Positions 1 to 7,530 of a stretch of DNA of 32,664 nucleotides are shown one piece after another. A program made the position numbers and the translations under genes. The notes beneath the pieces were generated by a model. It ran no database searches, was not told the origin of the DNA, and worked only from the letters and a program-made list of their open reading frames with translations. The stretch comes from Methanothrix sp. (GTDB taxonomy: Archaea; Halobacteriota; Methanosarcinia; Methanotrichales; Methanotrichaceae), in the NCBI GenBank assembly GCA_030372945.1, contig JAUCQD010000139.1, positions 1 through 32,664 of the forward strand, read 5' to 3'. How positions within the stretch are numbered: position 1 is the stretch's first letter; each line of letters opens with the position of its first letter.

Positions 1-31
1 GGATTGACTCAACCACTGCATCTAGTGCCAT
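1..31 (-). CDS. atpE: A-type ATP synthase subunit E, first 10 codons only
   Basis: The start codon is the reverse complement of bases 29-31, and the reading frame stays open to the window edge (MALDAVVESI). A GGTGAGAGG ribosome site lies a few bases upstream. It begins 29 bases after the stop of atpK on the same strand, which is the H-I-K-E order of methanogen ATP synthase operons. Subunit E forms the peripheral stalk with subunit H. The identification rests mainly on position, with the short N-terminus only compatible with it. Confidence 0.7.
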   Translation of the reverse strand, partial: MALDAVVESI

Positions 32-60
32 TGCCTCTCACCCTTTTGGAAATGGCCAAC

Positions 61-327
61 TTAGGGTGTCACTATGGCAGAGAAGGGTGTCCAGGCGAAC
101 ATCAGGATCAACGATACGGCGAGACCGAAGATGATCAGAGTCTCGGGCAGAAGCATGAGGAACAGACCCTTGCCGAGGAATCCGGGCTCCTCTGCCACGA
201 CGCCGACTACAGCCGCGCCGATGCCCTGCTCACCAACACCTGCACCAATGCCTGCAAGTCCTGTTGCGAGACCTGCACCAACAGCCAACAATCCGTACAA
301 TACTCCAGCATCTGCTACTACTGCCAT
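61..327 (-). CDS. atpK: A-type ATP synthase subunit K (membrane rotor c-subunit)
   Basis: This 88-residue proteolipid forms the membrane rotor ring that carries ions through the ATP synthase. Two hydrophobic hairpin helices are visible, at about residues 8-45 and 52-80, the first Gly/Ala-rich. The ion-binding acidic residue is Glu62 in the LLPETLIIF motif of helix 2. I chose the ATG at 327 because an AGGAGG site lies nine bases upstream; a TTG three codons earlier sits too close to that site. It follows atpI and precedes atpE. One hairpin with one carboxylate indicates a standard single-hairpin c-subunit. Whether it couples H+ or Na+ cannot be decided by eye. Confidence 0.95.
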   Translation of the reverse strand: MAVVADAGVLYGLLAVGAGLATGLAGIGAGVGEQGIGAAVVGVVAEEPGFLGKGLFLMLLPETLIIFGLAVSLILMFAWTPFSAIVTP

Positions 328-394
328 TTTCCTCAATCCTCCTATTTATGAATATCACATTTTGCGTTCAATCTTTTTATTCGAACAATCAGGT

Positions 395-2428
395 TCATGC
401 CTTCAAGAACCTCCGGACGTGTCCGAAGGGGCTGTACTCAACTCCACCACCATGCGCGCTGTAGAACTTGGTGAACATCTCCACATAGTGCAACCTGAGA
501 GGATGCATGAATGGAGAGAGTATTCCCAGCAGCATGTTGATGAAATGGACGACCGTCAGTACCAGTATACCGATGATGATCGCGGGTATCGAGAACTCTG
601 CGCTGTTCGTGGCCCCACCGCTCAGCATAGGCATTATGACGTAGAATGCCAGCTGATTGGCTGCGAAGGCCAGACCTACCGAAGCCAGGCCTATGGCCAG
701 CAACCTCAAGTAGGAGATCAAATTGCTCACATAGAAAGGCACGTGAGCAAGTCCCATTGGACCCTCTGGTCCCATGACCATCATCACTATGGAGACTACT
801 ACTATGAGGCCGCCCAGATATACCATCATCATCTGTCCCATGACAAGCCCCAGCAGGGCTATCGAGAAGAATATCTGGAAGAGCATCACAGGAAGCCTCT
901 CGAAGTAGGCGTGCTTCTTCTCACCATAGTTCAATTCCGTCTTAATGCCAAGGATTGAACCGACGCTACAATGGATCACGCCTATGAAAATGCTAGTACC
1001 GATCAACAACAGAACAGCGTTTGTTGCCAGACGATCCATGGGGAATATGCCCAGGGGACCGAGTCGCCCCAGCGATCCGAAAACACCCTCGCCGAAATAC
1101 AGACCCTCTTCCTTCAAAAGCTCTATCTGAGCCTCAGGCAAGTGTCCCATTATCCTGCCCCACAAACCCAGCGGGCCGAAGATCTCGCCGAAGAAGATGC
1201 CGAATATGATAGCCCAAACTGAAGCTATCAAAACTATGTTGGTAAGCTGCTGCCATCCTTCGGTTCTGAACTTCTTCTTGAGCAACAAGACGACCAGAAA
1301 TGTCATTATGCCATATCCGATATCGCCCAGGATCATGCCAAACATGATTGGGAAGAAGACGAATATGAGCAAAGACGGATCGAATTCCTTGTATTCGGGA
1401 ATTGCGAATAGCCTTGTGATCAGCTCATAGGGCTTGACCAGGCTTGGATTGTCTATCTTCGTTGGGATGTCTTCGCCCTGCTCTACCAGACCATCTGCTT
1501 CTTTGTCGTCGATAAGCTGAACGTCGACCTTGCCGCCTGCTGTGCTCTCTAGTTCGCCCTTGAGCCGCGAGAACTGATCCGATGGAACCCAGCCATCGAT
1601 GACAAAGGCATTATCCGTCTCAGCAAACCTGAGGGGTGCCTCGGTCTTTTGGGTCTGCATCGACAGATACTCATCGGTTGCGAGCATCAAGTCTTCGTAC
1701 TGCTTCTTCATGTCGGCCAGCTTCTTTTGGAGTGGCGCCTTTTCGCCTTCCAGTGATTTGATGCTGCCTTCAAGCGTCGCAATCGCAGAGTCTACGCTGC
1801 CCTCGAGCTTGGGCACAGACATCTCCGCGAACCCATGCTCAGATAGGACAGATGACACTTCGCCTGCCTTGTCTATGGGCACAAATACAGCTACAACAGT
1901 TGCATTCTTAGCGCTTCCGGAGTAGATCTCGTTTGTCGGAGAGACCTTTGCCACATCCGCATCGACCGGCGTTGCGACTGTGCCAACGAAGGTCGCGAGA
2001 GAATCATATCCATAATAAGCTCCCAGCGGCAGCGGCAATACAGCCAAAGGTTTAAGAACTTTGATCTGGTCCTGCTTGGACTTGACCTCTGCATCGATCG
2101 CAGTGATGCGCTCATAAGTAGCGGTGATGTCTGCCCCGACGTTATTTAGGAGGTTGTCCATCTCGGACAGAACCTGGCTCTCTGGATAGACCTTCTCCGG
2201 GGCCTTGTTCTTAATGTCAAGGTACCTGGTTACAGATCTGAGCTTTATGAGGTTCTCAGAGTATTCCCTGGCTTTGCCGATGGGCTTGCCCATCTCGAAG
2301 CTTGGCTGGTTGCCATTATAGTTGACAATGTGCAATAAGTGCAACTCATGAAGCTTTTCTACAACAGGAGCAATTACGTCCTTTGACCCGGCGACGACAA
2401 CACGACTCATCTTTACGGGTCTAAGCAT
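395..2428 (-). CDS. atpI: A-type ATP synthase subunit I (stator a-subunit, 116-kDa family)
   Basis: This 677-residue subunit is the membrane stator half-channel facing the K ring. Residues 1 to about 330 are soluble and rich in coiled coil (about 90-130 and 215-255), forming the cytoplasmic arm that contacts the peripheral stalks. From about residue 345 to 640 there are seven or eight hydrophobic spans. The segment SYLRLLAIGLA carries Arg575, which corresponds to the essential arginine of the V-ATPase a-subunit that meets the rotor glutamate. The start at 2428 overlaps the end of atpH by eight bases, showing translational coupling, and gives the family's usual MLRPVKM opening. Length is normal for archaeal subunit I. 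Confidence 0.96.
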   Translation of the reverse strand: MLRPVKMSRVVVAGSKDVIAPVVEKLHELHLLHIVNYNGNQPSFEMGKPIGKAREYSENLIKLRSVTRYLDIKNKAPEKVYPESQVLSEMDNLLNNVGADITATYERITAIDAEVKSKQDQIKVLKPLAVLPLPLGAYYGYDSLATFVGTVATPVDADVAKVSPTNEIYSGSAKNATVVAVFVPIDKAGEVSSVLSEHGFAEMSVPKLEGSVDSAIATLEGSIKSLEGEKAPLQKKLADMKKQYEDLMLATDEYLSMQTQKTEAPLRFAETDNAFVIDGWVPSDQFSRLKGELESTAGGKVDVQLIDDKEADGLVEQGEDIPTKIDNPSLVKPYELITRLFAIPEYKEFDPSLLIFVFFPIMFGMILGDIGYGIMTFLVVLLLKKKFRTEGWQQLTNIVLIASVWAIIFGIFFGEIFGPLGLWGRIMGHLPEAQIELLKEEGLYFGEGVFGSLGRLGPLGIFPMDRLATNAVLLLIGTSIFIGVIHCSVGSILGIKTELNYGEKKHAYFERLPVMLFQIFFSIALLGLVMGQMMMVYLGGLIVVVSIVMMVMGPEGPMGLAHVPFYVSNLISYLRLLAIGLASVGLAFAANQLAFYVIMPMLSGGATNSAEFSIPAIIIGILVLTVVHFINMLLGILSPFMHPLRLHYVEMFTKFYSAHGGGVEYSPFGHVRRFLKA

Positions 2429-2747
2429 GCAACAACCCCATAAACTCCTTCATCAGATATTCGACTGCCTTGTCCAGCTTCGTACTGGCGCTGCCGCTCA
2501 TGGAACTGACGTTCTTAGCACCACTCTGAATGATCGACTGCTTCTTGGCTTTGACGTCTGCCTCTGCTTTGGCAACGCTCTTGTCGTAGTAATCCTGCGC
2601 ATCAGTTTCGGCGGATTTGACGAGGTTCACTGCTTCAGTAGTGGCAGCGGCTATCTTCTTCTCCTTTTCCTCCAAGGCTCGCTGGACTGCAGCCTTGGCT
2701 TCAGCCTCTGCCGCTTTGATTTTCGATAAGATATCGTCTCTTGCCAT
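2421..2747 (-). CDS. atpH: A-type ATP synthase subunit H (peripheral stalk)
   Basis: A 108-residue protein, almost entirely alpha-helical and rich in Ala, Lys and Glu, with a heptad-like pattern from about residue 4 to 75. That is the form of the long right-handed coiled coil that pairs with subunit E to make the peripheral stalk. It is the first gene of the minus-strand ATP synthase operon. A GAGGG ribosome site precedes the ATG, and its stop codon lies inside the start of atpI. The assignment rests on composition, size and position at the head of the operon, as in Methanosarcina. Confidence 0.88.
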   Translation of the reverse strand: MARDDILSKIKAAEAEAKAAVQRALEEKEKKIAAATTEAVNLVKSAETDAQDYYDKSVAKAEADVKAKKQSIIQSGAKNVSSMSGSASTKLDKAVEYLMKEFMGLLHA

Positions 2748-2847
2748 CTGATCCCTCTACATGTTCCCTCTCTACACCTCTTCTGTTTTCAAACAGCGCT
2801 ACATCACTTTGGCTCGTGATAAACGCTTCAGACCATCCTCATCTACC

Positions 2848-2856
2848 AATATAAAC
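2848..2856 (-). promoter_or_regulatory. Candidate TATA box for the ATP synthase operon
   Basis: On the minus strand this reads GTTTATATT, preceded by a purine-rich stretch that could serve as a BRE. It lies about 100 bases before the atpH start, predicting a leader of roughly 75 bases. It sits in the 154-base gap between rbcL and atpH, which otherwise holds only a weak GGCG/CGCC hairpin after the rbcL stop. Confidence 0.4.
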
Positions 2857-2901
2857 TCTTCGGTTTTGCTTCAGGCGAAGCGCCCAATTCGATCCTCCTT
2901 T

Positions 2902-4065
2902 TTAAGATCCCCAATATTTTAAGGCTGTTTCGAGCTCTTTGTGATCTTTTGCGTATTCCTGAAGTGGGATTTTCTTCTGCCATGCCTCCACTGCCTGAAC
3001 CATGGCCCTGGCTCCGGCTGCAGTTCCGTCTGGATGGCCATGGACTCCTCCGCCTGCCTGGACTATGCAGTCTATGCCATAGCCGTCCAGGTTTCCGTGC
3101 ACCTTCGCAGGATAAATTCCGCCAGAAGCCACTGGGAAGACTCTCTTCAGGCCATGCCACTCATCTCGTAGCGCGTCTCTGGACATATCGTTCTCCTGCG
3201 TCTCTTTGGCCATCTTTCCCATGTAGCTTCCAGTATGCAGGTTGGTGCCCCCAGCCATGCGCACAAGCCTGGATATCACCACCATGGAGATGCCGTGCGC
3301 CTTGTCCCTGGTGAATGCGCCATGCATGGTCCTGTGAACATGCACGGGCACTTTCACATTTCGAGATAGCACTTCCAGGGCGGAAAAGCCTGCGGTGAGC
3401 ACGTCGATCATGACCATGTTTGCACCGTGGTCCACTGCTTCCTCGGCGCGCTCTAAAATCTGGTCCCCGCCAGTTGTGACGTTCACAGCATAAAATGCCT
3501 TCTTGCCTGTCTCCTTCTCAACCCTGTCAAGAGAGCTCATGACAGCCTCCAGCCTCGGGATAAGGGGGCAGAAGCTCTGATTGGTCAGGGTTTCATCATC
3601 CTTCACCAGGTCCAGGCCACCGAGAACTGCCTCTTTTGCCACGCGGGCGGTGCCCTTGGGGTCCAGCCCCACCTTGGGCTTGACGATCGTCCCGACCAAT
3701 GGTCGGTCGTAGACCCCCAGGATCCTTCTTGCGTCCTCCATGCCGAACCGCGGGCCCTTGTGCGCCCGCATCAGACTTTCGGGAAAGATGACATCTTGCA
3801 GGCGGACTTTTTTCAAAGCACCCAGGCCAAAGAGATTTCCCGCAACAACAGAGAGATATTGAGGGATGTTTCCAGGCTCAAAGAGCTCCTCTGGGAAACC
3901 AATCTCAACATCTGTCCCTTCTGCACGGATCACCCGGGCAGCCAGGGGGTTGTCTGAGCCTCGCACCTCGGTCCAGGTGCCAGTGGACTGCTCGGCAGCG
4001 ATGGCCTCGGCGGCCTTCGCGATGGGAAGGTCGGTTTCAACGTGATACTTCGCGATTAGTTCCAT
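2902..4065 (-). CDS. rbcL: Ribulose-1,5-bisphosphate carboxylase, archaeal form III, short N-terminus
   Basis: It fixes CO2 onto ribulose 1,5-bisphosphate to give two 3-phosphoglycerates. In archaea it serves AMP/nucleoside salvage or, with phosphoribulokinase, the reductive hexulose-phosphate route. All recognisable catalytic positions are kept: Glu25, Thr30 and Trp31 (QSTGTWT), Asn77, Lys129 and Lys131 (TIVKPKVG), the carbamylated lysine and metal ligands Lys155, Asp157, Glu158 (LVKDDE), His244 and Arg245 (HVHRTMH), loop-6 Lys284 (YMGKM), Ser314 (VASGG) and the GGG phosphate loop at 338-340. At 387 residues it is shorter than the usual 420-475, mainly because it starts directly at the first beta strand. 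The ATG at 4065 has a GGAG site seven bases upstream and a TATA box near 4125, so no upstream extension is expected. I infer an active enzyme. Confidence 0.95.
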   Translation of the reverse strand: MELIAKYHVETDLPIAKAAEAIAAEQSTGTWTEVRGSDNPLAARVIRAEGTDVEIGFPEELFEPGNIPQYLSVVAGNLFGLGALKKVRLQDVIFPESLMRAHKGPRFGMEDARRILGVYDRPLVGTIVKPKVGLDPKGTARVAKEAVLGGLDLVKDDETLTNQSFCPLIPRLEAVMSSLDRVEKETGKKAFYAVNVTTGGDQILERAEEAVDHGANMVMIDVLTAGFSALEVLSRNVKVPVHVHRTMHGAFTRDKAHGISMVVISRLVRMAGGTNLHTGSYMGKMAKETQENDMSRDALRDEWHGLKRVFPVASGGIYPAKVHGNLDGYGIDCIVQAGGGVHGHPDGTAAGARAMVQAVEAWQKKIPLQEYAKDHKELETALKYWGS

Positions 4066-4121
4066 AAAATAGCTCCATTAATTTGGGTTGTAAGTGCATG
4101 TCACTAGGAGGTGGTTCTCAC

Positions 4122-4131
4122 AAATAAATTC
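4122..4131 (-). promoter_or_regulatory. Candidate TATA box for rbcL
   Basis: The minus strand reads GAATTTATTTG after a purine-rich CAAAGA that resembles a BRE. Initiation about 25 bases downstream would give a leader of roughly 35 bases containing the GGAG site of rbcL. It faces away from the promoter of the gene starting at 4300. Confidence 0.4.
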
Positions 4132-4210
4132 TTTGGATCTTTTCCAAAAGCCTCAATGTTCATACCATATTTCCCAAAGAAATGGTTTGTAACGCTCCTG
4201 TATGATTTTT

Positions 4211-4226
4211 CCGCACCTTTGTGCGG
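4211..4226. promoter_or_regulatory. Perfect 6-bp inverted repeat between divergent promoters (possible operator)
   Basis: CCGCAC and GTGCGG are separated by CTTT. The G+C-rich palindrome stands out in an A+T-rich intergenic region. It lies just upstream of the TATA box of the 4300 gene and about 85 bases upstream of the rbcL TATA box. That position suits a shared regulator site. A terminator reading is unlikely because no gene runs into it from either side. Confidence 0.35.
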
Positions 4227-4233
4227 TTATCAG

Positions 4234-4246
4234 TAAGTAAATATAA
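4234..4246 (+). promoter_or_regulatory. Candidate TATA box for the HD-eIF2B-like gene and fbp
   Basis: The sequence AAGTAAATATAAG fits an archaeal TATA box with a purine-rich BRE. Initiation about 25 bases on would fall near 4267 and leave a leader of about 33 bases before the TTG start at 4300. The gene for FBP aldolase/phosphatase follows with only 20 bases between, so this promoter probably serves both. Confidence 0.45.
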
Positions 4247-4299
4247 GACCTCGCACAAGGCTTCTAAAGTTATCTGTTCGATCAGGGTAGGGATTCGAA

Positions 4300-6318
4300 T
4301 TGAGCTGTGATCCATACGTAGATAGGATAAAAGATATGTTTTGTAAGCCTAATCAAGTGAGGTTGGAAAATATTCGAACAATTATTAAAAAAGAATGGGC
4401 AGATTCTACAACTGAGACATATCCATATACACCCCATGATGTCACTCACTGTAAAAAAGTTGAAGAGTTGCTCATTGAGCTAATCCCTGCGGATAGAATG
4501 AAAGATTTATTATCAGAAGAAGAGAGATTTCTGCTTATTGCTTCAGCATGGCTGCATGATATAGGAATGAATCCCGATTTATATAGAGATAAAAAGGATT
4601 CAAACGTACGCAATAAAGAAAAACTAGCAAAATGGAATAAGTCCGTACGGGATACGCATGCAGAAAGATCTGCTAGATATGTAGAAGACAAAAAAGGAGA
4701 ATTGAATTTAACGGATGATGAGTGCGACATTATTAAAAAGATGTGCTTGCTTCATAGGCAGAAAACATATAAAGAATTAGAGCAACAACCATGGGAAATA
4801 TCGACTATAAGAGTCCAATTATTAATAGCATATCTAAGACTTGCCGATGCCCTTCATATACCCCGTAAAGATGATCGAGAGTTTAAAACGTTTATGGCCC
4901 TAGGGCTAGATCCTGTATCCAGGTTGCATTGGTTTAAATCAAGATATGTTAACCAAGTAATAATTCATCCAGATAAATTCACAATAGTCATCGTTCTTAG
5001 AAAGCCAGATCCAGCAATATACCCTGAGAAATGGGATGAAAAATTAAAGCCTCTAAAAGAGATGCTAACGAGAATCGTTTATGATGAACTGGATCCAATC
5101 AAAGATATTCTGGCTAAAGGCGGTGTATCGGTTTATTTATCGATAGAATTGCGATCTGAAATTGATGCAACAATGTCAGAAAGCAACGTGCAAGAGCTCA
5201 AAGAATTGCTAAATAATATGGAACTGTTGGATACTACACTAACCCCAAATGCAGGCTCAGTTATTGGGACAGTACTAAAGCAAATCGAATTGTTTATTGA
5301 TATCGCTAGTCCAGAGATTAGCATAGAATATTTGAAGGATTATGATGAAAATATCTTAAAAGACATTGTTGAAAGGCGGCCTTGTCATGTATTTCTCTGG
5401 AAAGTTAAGAGGATGCTCGAAGATAAGATCAAGTCTAAAGAAAGTGCAGGAAAGGAAAAAGACACTATATTATCCATTCAGGAGACAATTAACTGTTGGA
5501 AAAGTAAAAGGCATCAAGCTATCAGCGAATTGACCAAGACTGCTTACCATTCAATCCTAAAAGATGGATTGACAATACTGGTTTATGGATATAGTGATAC
5601 CATCGTCGAATGTATAGATTACTATTTAACAGAAAAGAACAATTTGGACATATATATTTGTGAAGGTAGAACAAAGACGGAATATAGATACAATAACAGA
5701 TTAATTTATAGCGACGGATTAAAATATGCTGAAAGATTTAAAGAAGTGGAGAGAAAGAATAATGACAAAGTAAAAAGAGATATATTAGAAATCATGAGAC
5801 ATAAATACAATATGGATGAAACAAGTCTCGATGAAGAATTAAAGAATTGTGACGGAGAAATTAGGAAGGAATTCGATGAAGAAATGGAGAGAAGAGAGAA
5901 GAAATTAAAGCTATATTACGTGGCAGATTCTTGTGTTTCGAACTTATTTTCAAGAGAAATTGCCAAAAAAGTACTGTTTGGTGCAAATGGTATCGGCAAT
6001 AGCGGAATGGTATCACATACTTTAGGCCATTTGGCCATAGCGGATATGGCAAAACTGAATAAAATCCCAGTTTATGTGCTTGCAGAAACTATGAAAGTAG
6101 GTGATTTGCAAGTGAGACGCGAACTACAAAGATCAAACCAGTGGTTGACCACAGATATAAAGTTCGATTACTTAGTATCGGATTTAATTAATTACAATCC
6201 TCGGGAAGATATCATAACACCGGACAAAATTACCGCCTTTATTACGGAAAAGGGATCTATTCAACCGGCAACAGAGATCTGGAGATATAAGGATGATGAA
6301 TGTTATGCTTTGTCATGA
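4300..6318 (+). CDS. HD phosphohydrolase fused to a degenerate eIF2B/ribose-1,5-bisphosphate-isomerase-like domain
   Basis: 672 residues in two parts. Residues 1 to about 290 form an HD domain with a full set of likely metal ligands: His50 (YTPHDVTHC), His86-Asp87 (WLHDIGM), His120, His152 and Asp183 (LRLADALHI). The pattern resembles the HD-CE type seen with conflict and signalling genes. Residues 292-400 are a helical linker. Residues 405-672 match the IF-2B fold: TILVYGYSDT at 425-434, ICEGRTK at 453-459, VADSC at 541-545, LFGANGI at 559-565 and PVYVLAETMK at 590-599. In ribose-1,5-bisphosphate isomerase the active-site Cys and Asp fall at what are here Gly430 and Asn563, so isomerase activity is doubtful. 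A charged insertion (about 470-535) splits the domain. The start is a TTG after GGGTAGGG; an ATG at 4336 is an alternative. The gene is visibly more A+T-rich than its neighbours, suggesting transfer. Confidence 0.75.
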   Translation: MSCDPYVDRIKDMFCKPNQVRLENIRTIIKKEWADSTTETYPYTPHDVTHCKKVEELLIELIPADRMKDLLSEEERFLLIASAWLHDIGMNPDLYRDKKDSNVRNKEKLAKWNKSVRDTHAERSARYVEDKKGELNLTDDECDIIKKMCLLHRQKTYKELEQQPWEISTIRVQLLIAYLRLADALHIPRKDDREFKTFMALGLDPVSRLHWFKSRYVNQVIIHPDKFTIVIVLRKPDPAIYPEKWDEKLKPLKEMLTRIVYDELDPIKDILAKGGVSVYLSIELRSEIDATMSESNVQELKELLNNMELLDTTLTPNAGSVIGTVLKQIELFIDIASPEISIEYLKDYDENILKDIVERRPCHVFLWKVKRMLEDKIKSKESAGKEKDTILSIQETINCWKSKRHQAISELTKTAYHSILKDGLTILVYGYSDTIVECIDYYLTEKNNLDIYICEGRTKTEYRYNNRLIYSDGLKYAERFKEVERKNNDKVKRDILEIMRHKYNMDETSLDEELKNCDGEIRKEFDEEMERREKKLKLYYVADSCVSNLFSREIAKKVLFGANGIGNSGMVSHTLGHLAIADMAKLNKIPVYVLAETMKVGDLQVRRELQRSNQWLTTDIKFDYLVSDLINYNPREDIITPDKITAFITEKGSIQPATEIWRYKDDECYALS

Positions 6319-6338
6319 GCATCAGGGGGGCAATCTAA

Positions 6339-7454
6339 TTGAATAAAATAACGATCAGCCTAATCAAGGCCGATGTGGGTGGCTTTCCAGGCCACTCCTC
6401 AGTCCATCCCGCATTGATCGAGACCGCTGAGTCGAAGCTTCAAGAAGCCAAGAAGTCAGGCGCACTGATAGACTTTAGGGTGCTCTCCTGCGGCGACGAC
6501 CTGGAGCTGCTGATGAGCCACAAGAAGGGCTGCGACAGCGGCGACATCCATGCCCTGGCCTGGGAGACCTTCGAGGAGGCAACGGAGAAGGCCAAGAAGC
6601 TCAAGCTCTACGGAGCCGGCCAGGACCTGCTTGCGGATGCCTTCAGCGGCAACATCCGGGGAATGGGACCTGGCGTTGCCGAGATGGAGATCAATGAGCG
6701 CACCTCGGAGCCCGTAGTGGCTTTCATGATGGACAAAACTGAACCTGGCGCCTTCAATCTCCCTATCTTCAAGATGTTTGCAGATCCATTCAATACCGCG
6801 GGCCTGGTGATCGACCCTGCCTGCCATCACGGCTTCACCTTCGAGATCTGGGACATAATGGAGCACAAGAGGGTCTTCATGGACTGTCCAGCGGAGATGT
6901 ACGACATGCTGGCGCTGATTGGCGCAAAGAGCAGGTATGTTATCAAGAGGGTCTTTTGCAAGCCTGGCAGCAAGATCTCGGAGCAAGAGCCTGTGGCAGT
7001 TGTGAGCACTGAGAAGCTCTACCAGACTGCAGGAACATACGTTGGCAAAGACGACCCCGTGGCCCTGGTCAGATGCCAGTCGGGCCTCCCTGCGTTGGGA
7101 GAGGTGCTGGAGCCCTTCGCTCTGGGTCATCTGGTCAGCGGATGGATGCGCGGCAGCCACAACGGACCACTGATGCCCTGCTCCTTTGAGACCGCCCATC
7201 CCACGAGGTTTGATGGACCGCCCAGAGTCATTGCAGCAGGCTTCCAGATGGCTCATGGGAGCTTCGTCGGTCCCGCTGACCTGTTCGCAGACGTCGCCTA
7301 CGACCTGGCCCGCAAAAGATGCCTGGAGATCACGGACTATCTGCGTGCGCACGGACCCTTCGAGCCGCAGCGACTGCCCATGGAGGACATGGAGTACACC
7401 ACTCTGCCTCACGTCATGAAGGCTCTGGAGAACAGGTTCGTGAAAGTGGAATAG
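6339..7454 (+). CDS. fbp: Bifunctional fructose-1,6-bisphosphate aldolase/phosphatase
   Basis: This enzyme condenses dihydroxyacetone phosphate and glyceraldehyde 3-phosphate, then dephosphorylates the product to fructose 6-phosphate, making gluconeogenesis one-way. The 371-residue length is typical. The family opening ISLIKADVGGFPGHS holds metal and phosphate ligands (Asp12, His19), followed by Asp53-Asp54 (CGDD) and Asp132. The aldolase residues are Tyr234 and the Schiff-base Lys237 in TYVGKDDP. The TTG start has a GGGGGG ribosome site eight bases upstream, and the opening aligns with the family, so the start is secure. It follows the HD-eIF2B-like gene by 20 bases and is probably co-transcribed with it. 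A hairpin and T-run follow the stop. Base composition returns to that of the rest of the window. Confidence 0.96.
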   Translation: MNKITISLIKADVGGFPGHSSVHPALIETAESKLQEAKKSGALIDFRVLSCGDDLELLMSHKKGCDSGDIHALAWETFEEATEKAKKLKLYGAGQDLLADAFSGNIRGMGPGVAEMEINERTSEPVVAFMMDKTEPGAFNLPIFKMFADPFNTAGLVIDPACHHGFTFEIWDIMEHKRVFMDCPAEMYDMLALIGAKSRYVIKRVFCKPGSKISEQEPVAVVSTEKLYQTAGTYVGKDDPVALVRCQSGLPALGEVLEPFALGHLVSGWMRGSHNGPLMPCSFETAHPTRFDGPPRVIAAGFQMAHGSFVGPADLFADVAYDLARKRCLEITDYLRAHGPFEPQRLPMEDMEYTTLPHVMKALENRFVKVE

Positions 7455-7461
7455 ATCAAAA

Positions 7462-7492
7462 GGATCCTGCGATCCATTTTTTTTGGTTTTTT
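7462..7492 (+). terminator. Hairpin plus T-run terminator after fbp
   Basis: GGATC and GATCC pair around a CTGC loop and are followed by an A and eight Ts, then GG and six more Ts. It starts seven bases after the fbp stop codon and separates this unit from the ferredoxin gene at 7531. Confidence 0.7.
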
Positions 7493-7530
7493 GAATTGTG
7501 TCTTGATCACTCTTCTGGATGGTATGATGA

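Noticed and set aside
74-958. 294-codon plus-strand frame opposite atpK and atpI
   Set aside because: It covers two certain genes on the other strand and reads as His/Tyr/Gln-rich antisense of membrane helices.
2843-2900. Short frame after rbcL (TTG with an upstream GGAGG, 14 codons) on the minus strand
   Set aside because: Too short to support, no conserved feature, and it runs into the TATA box of the ATP synthase operon.
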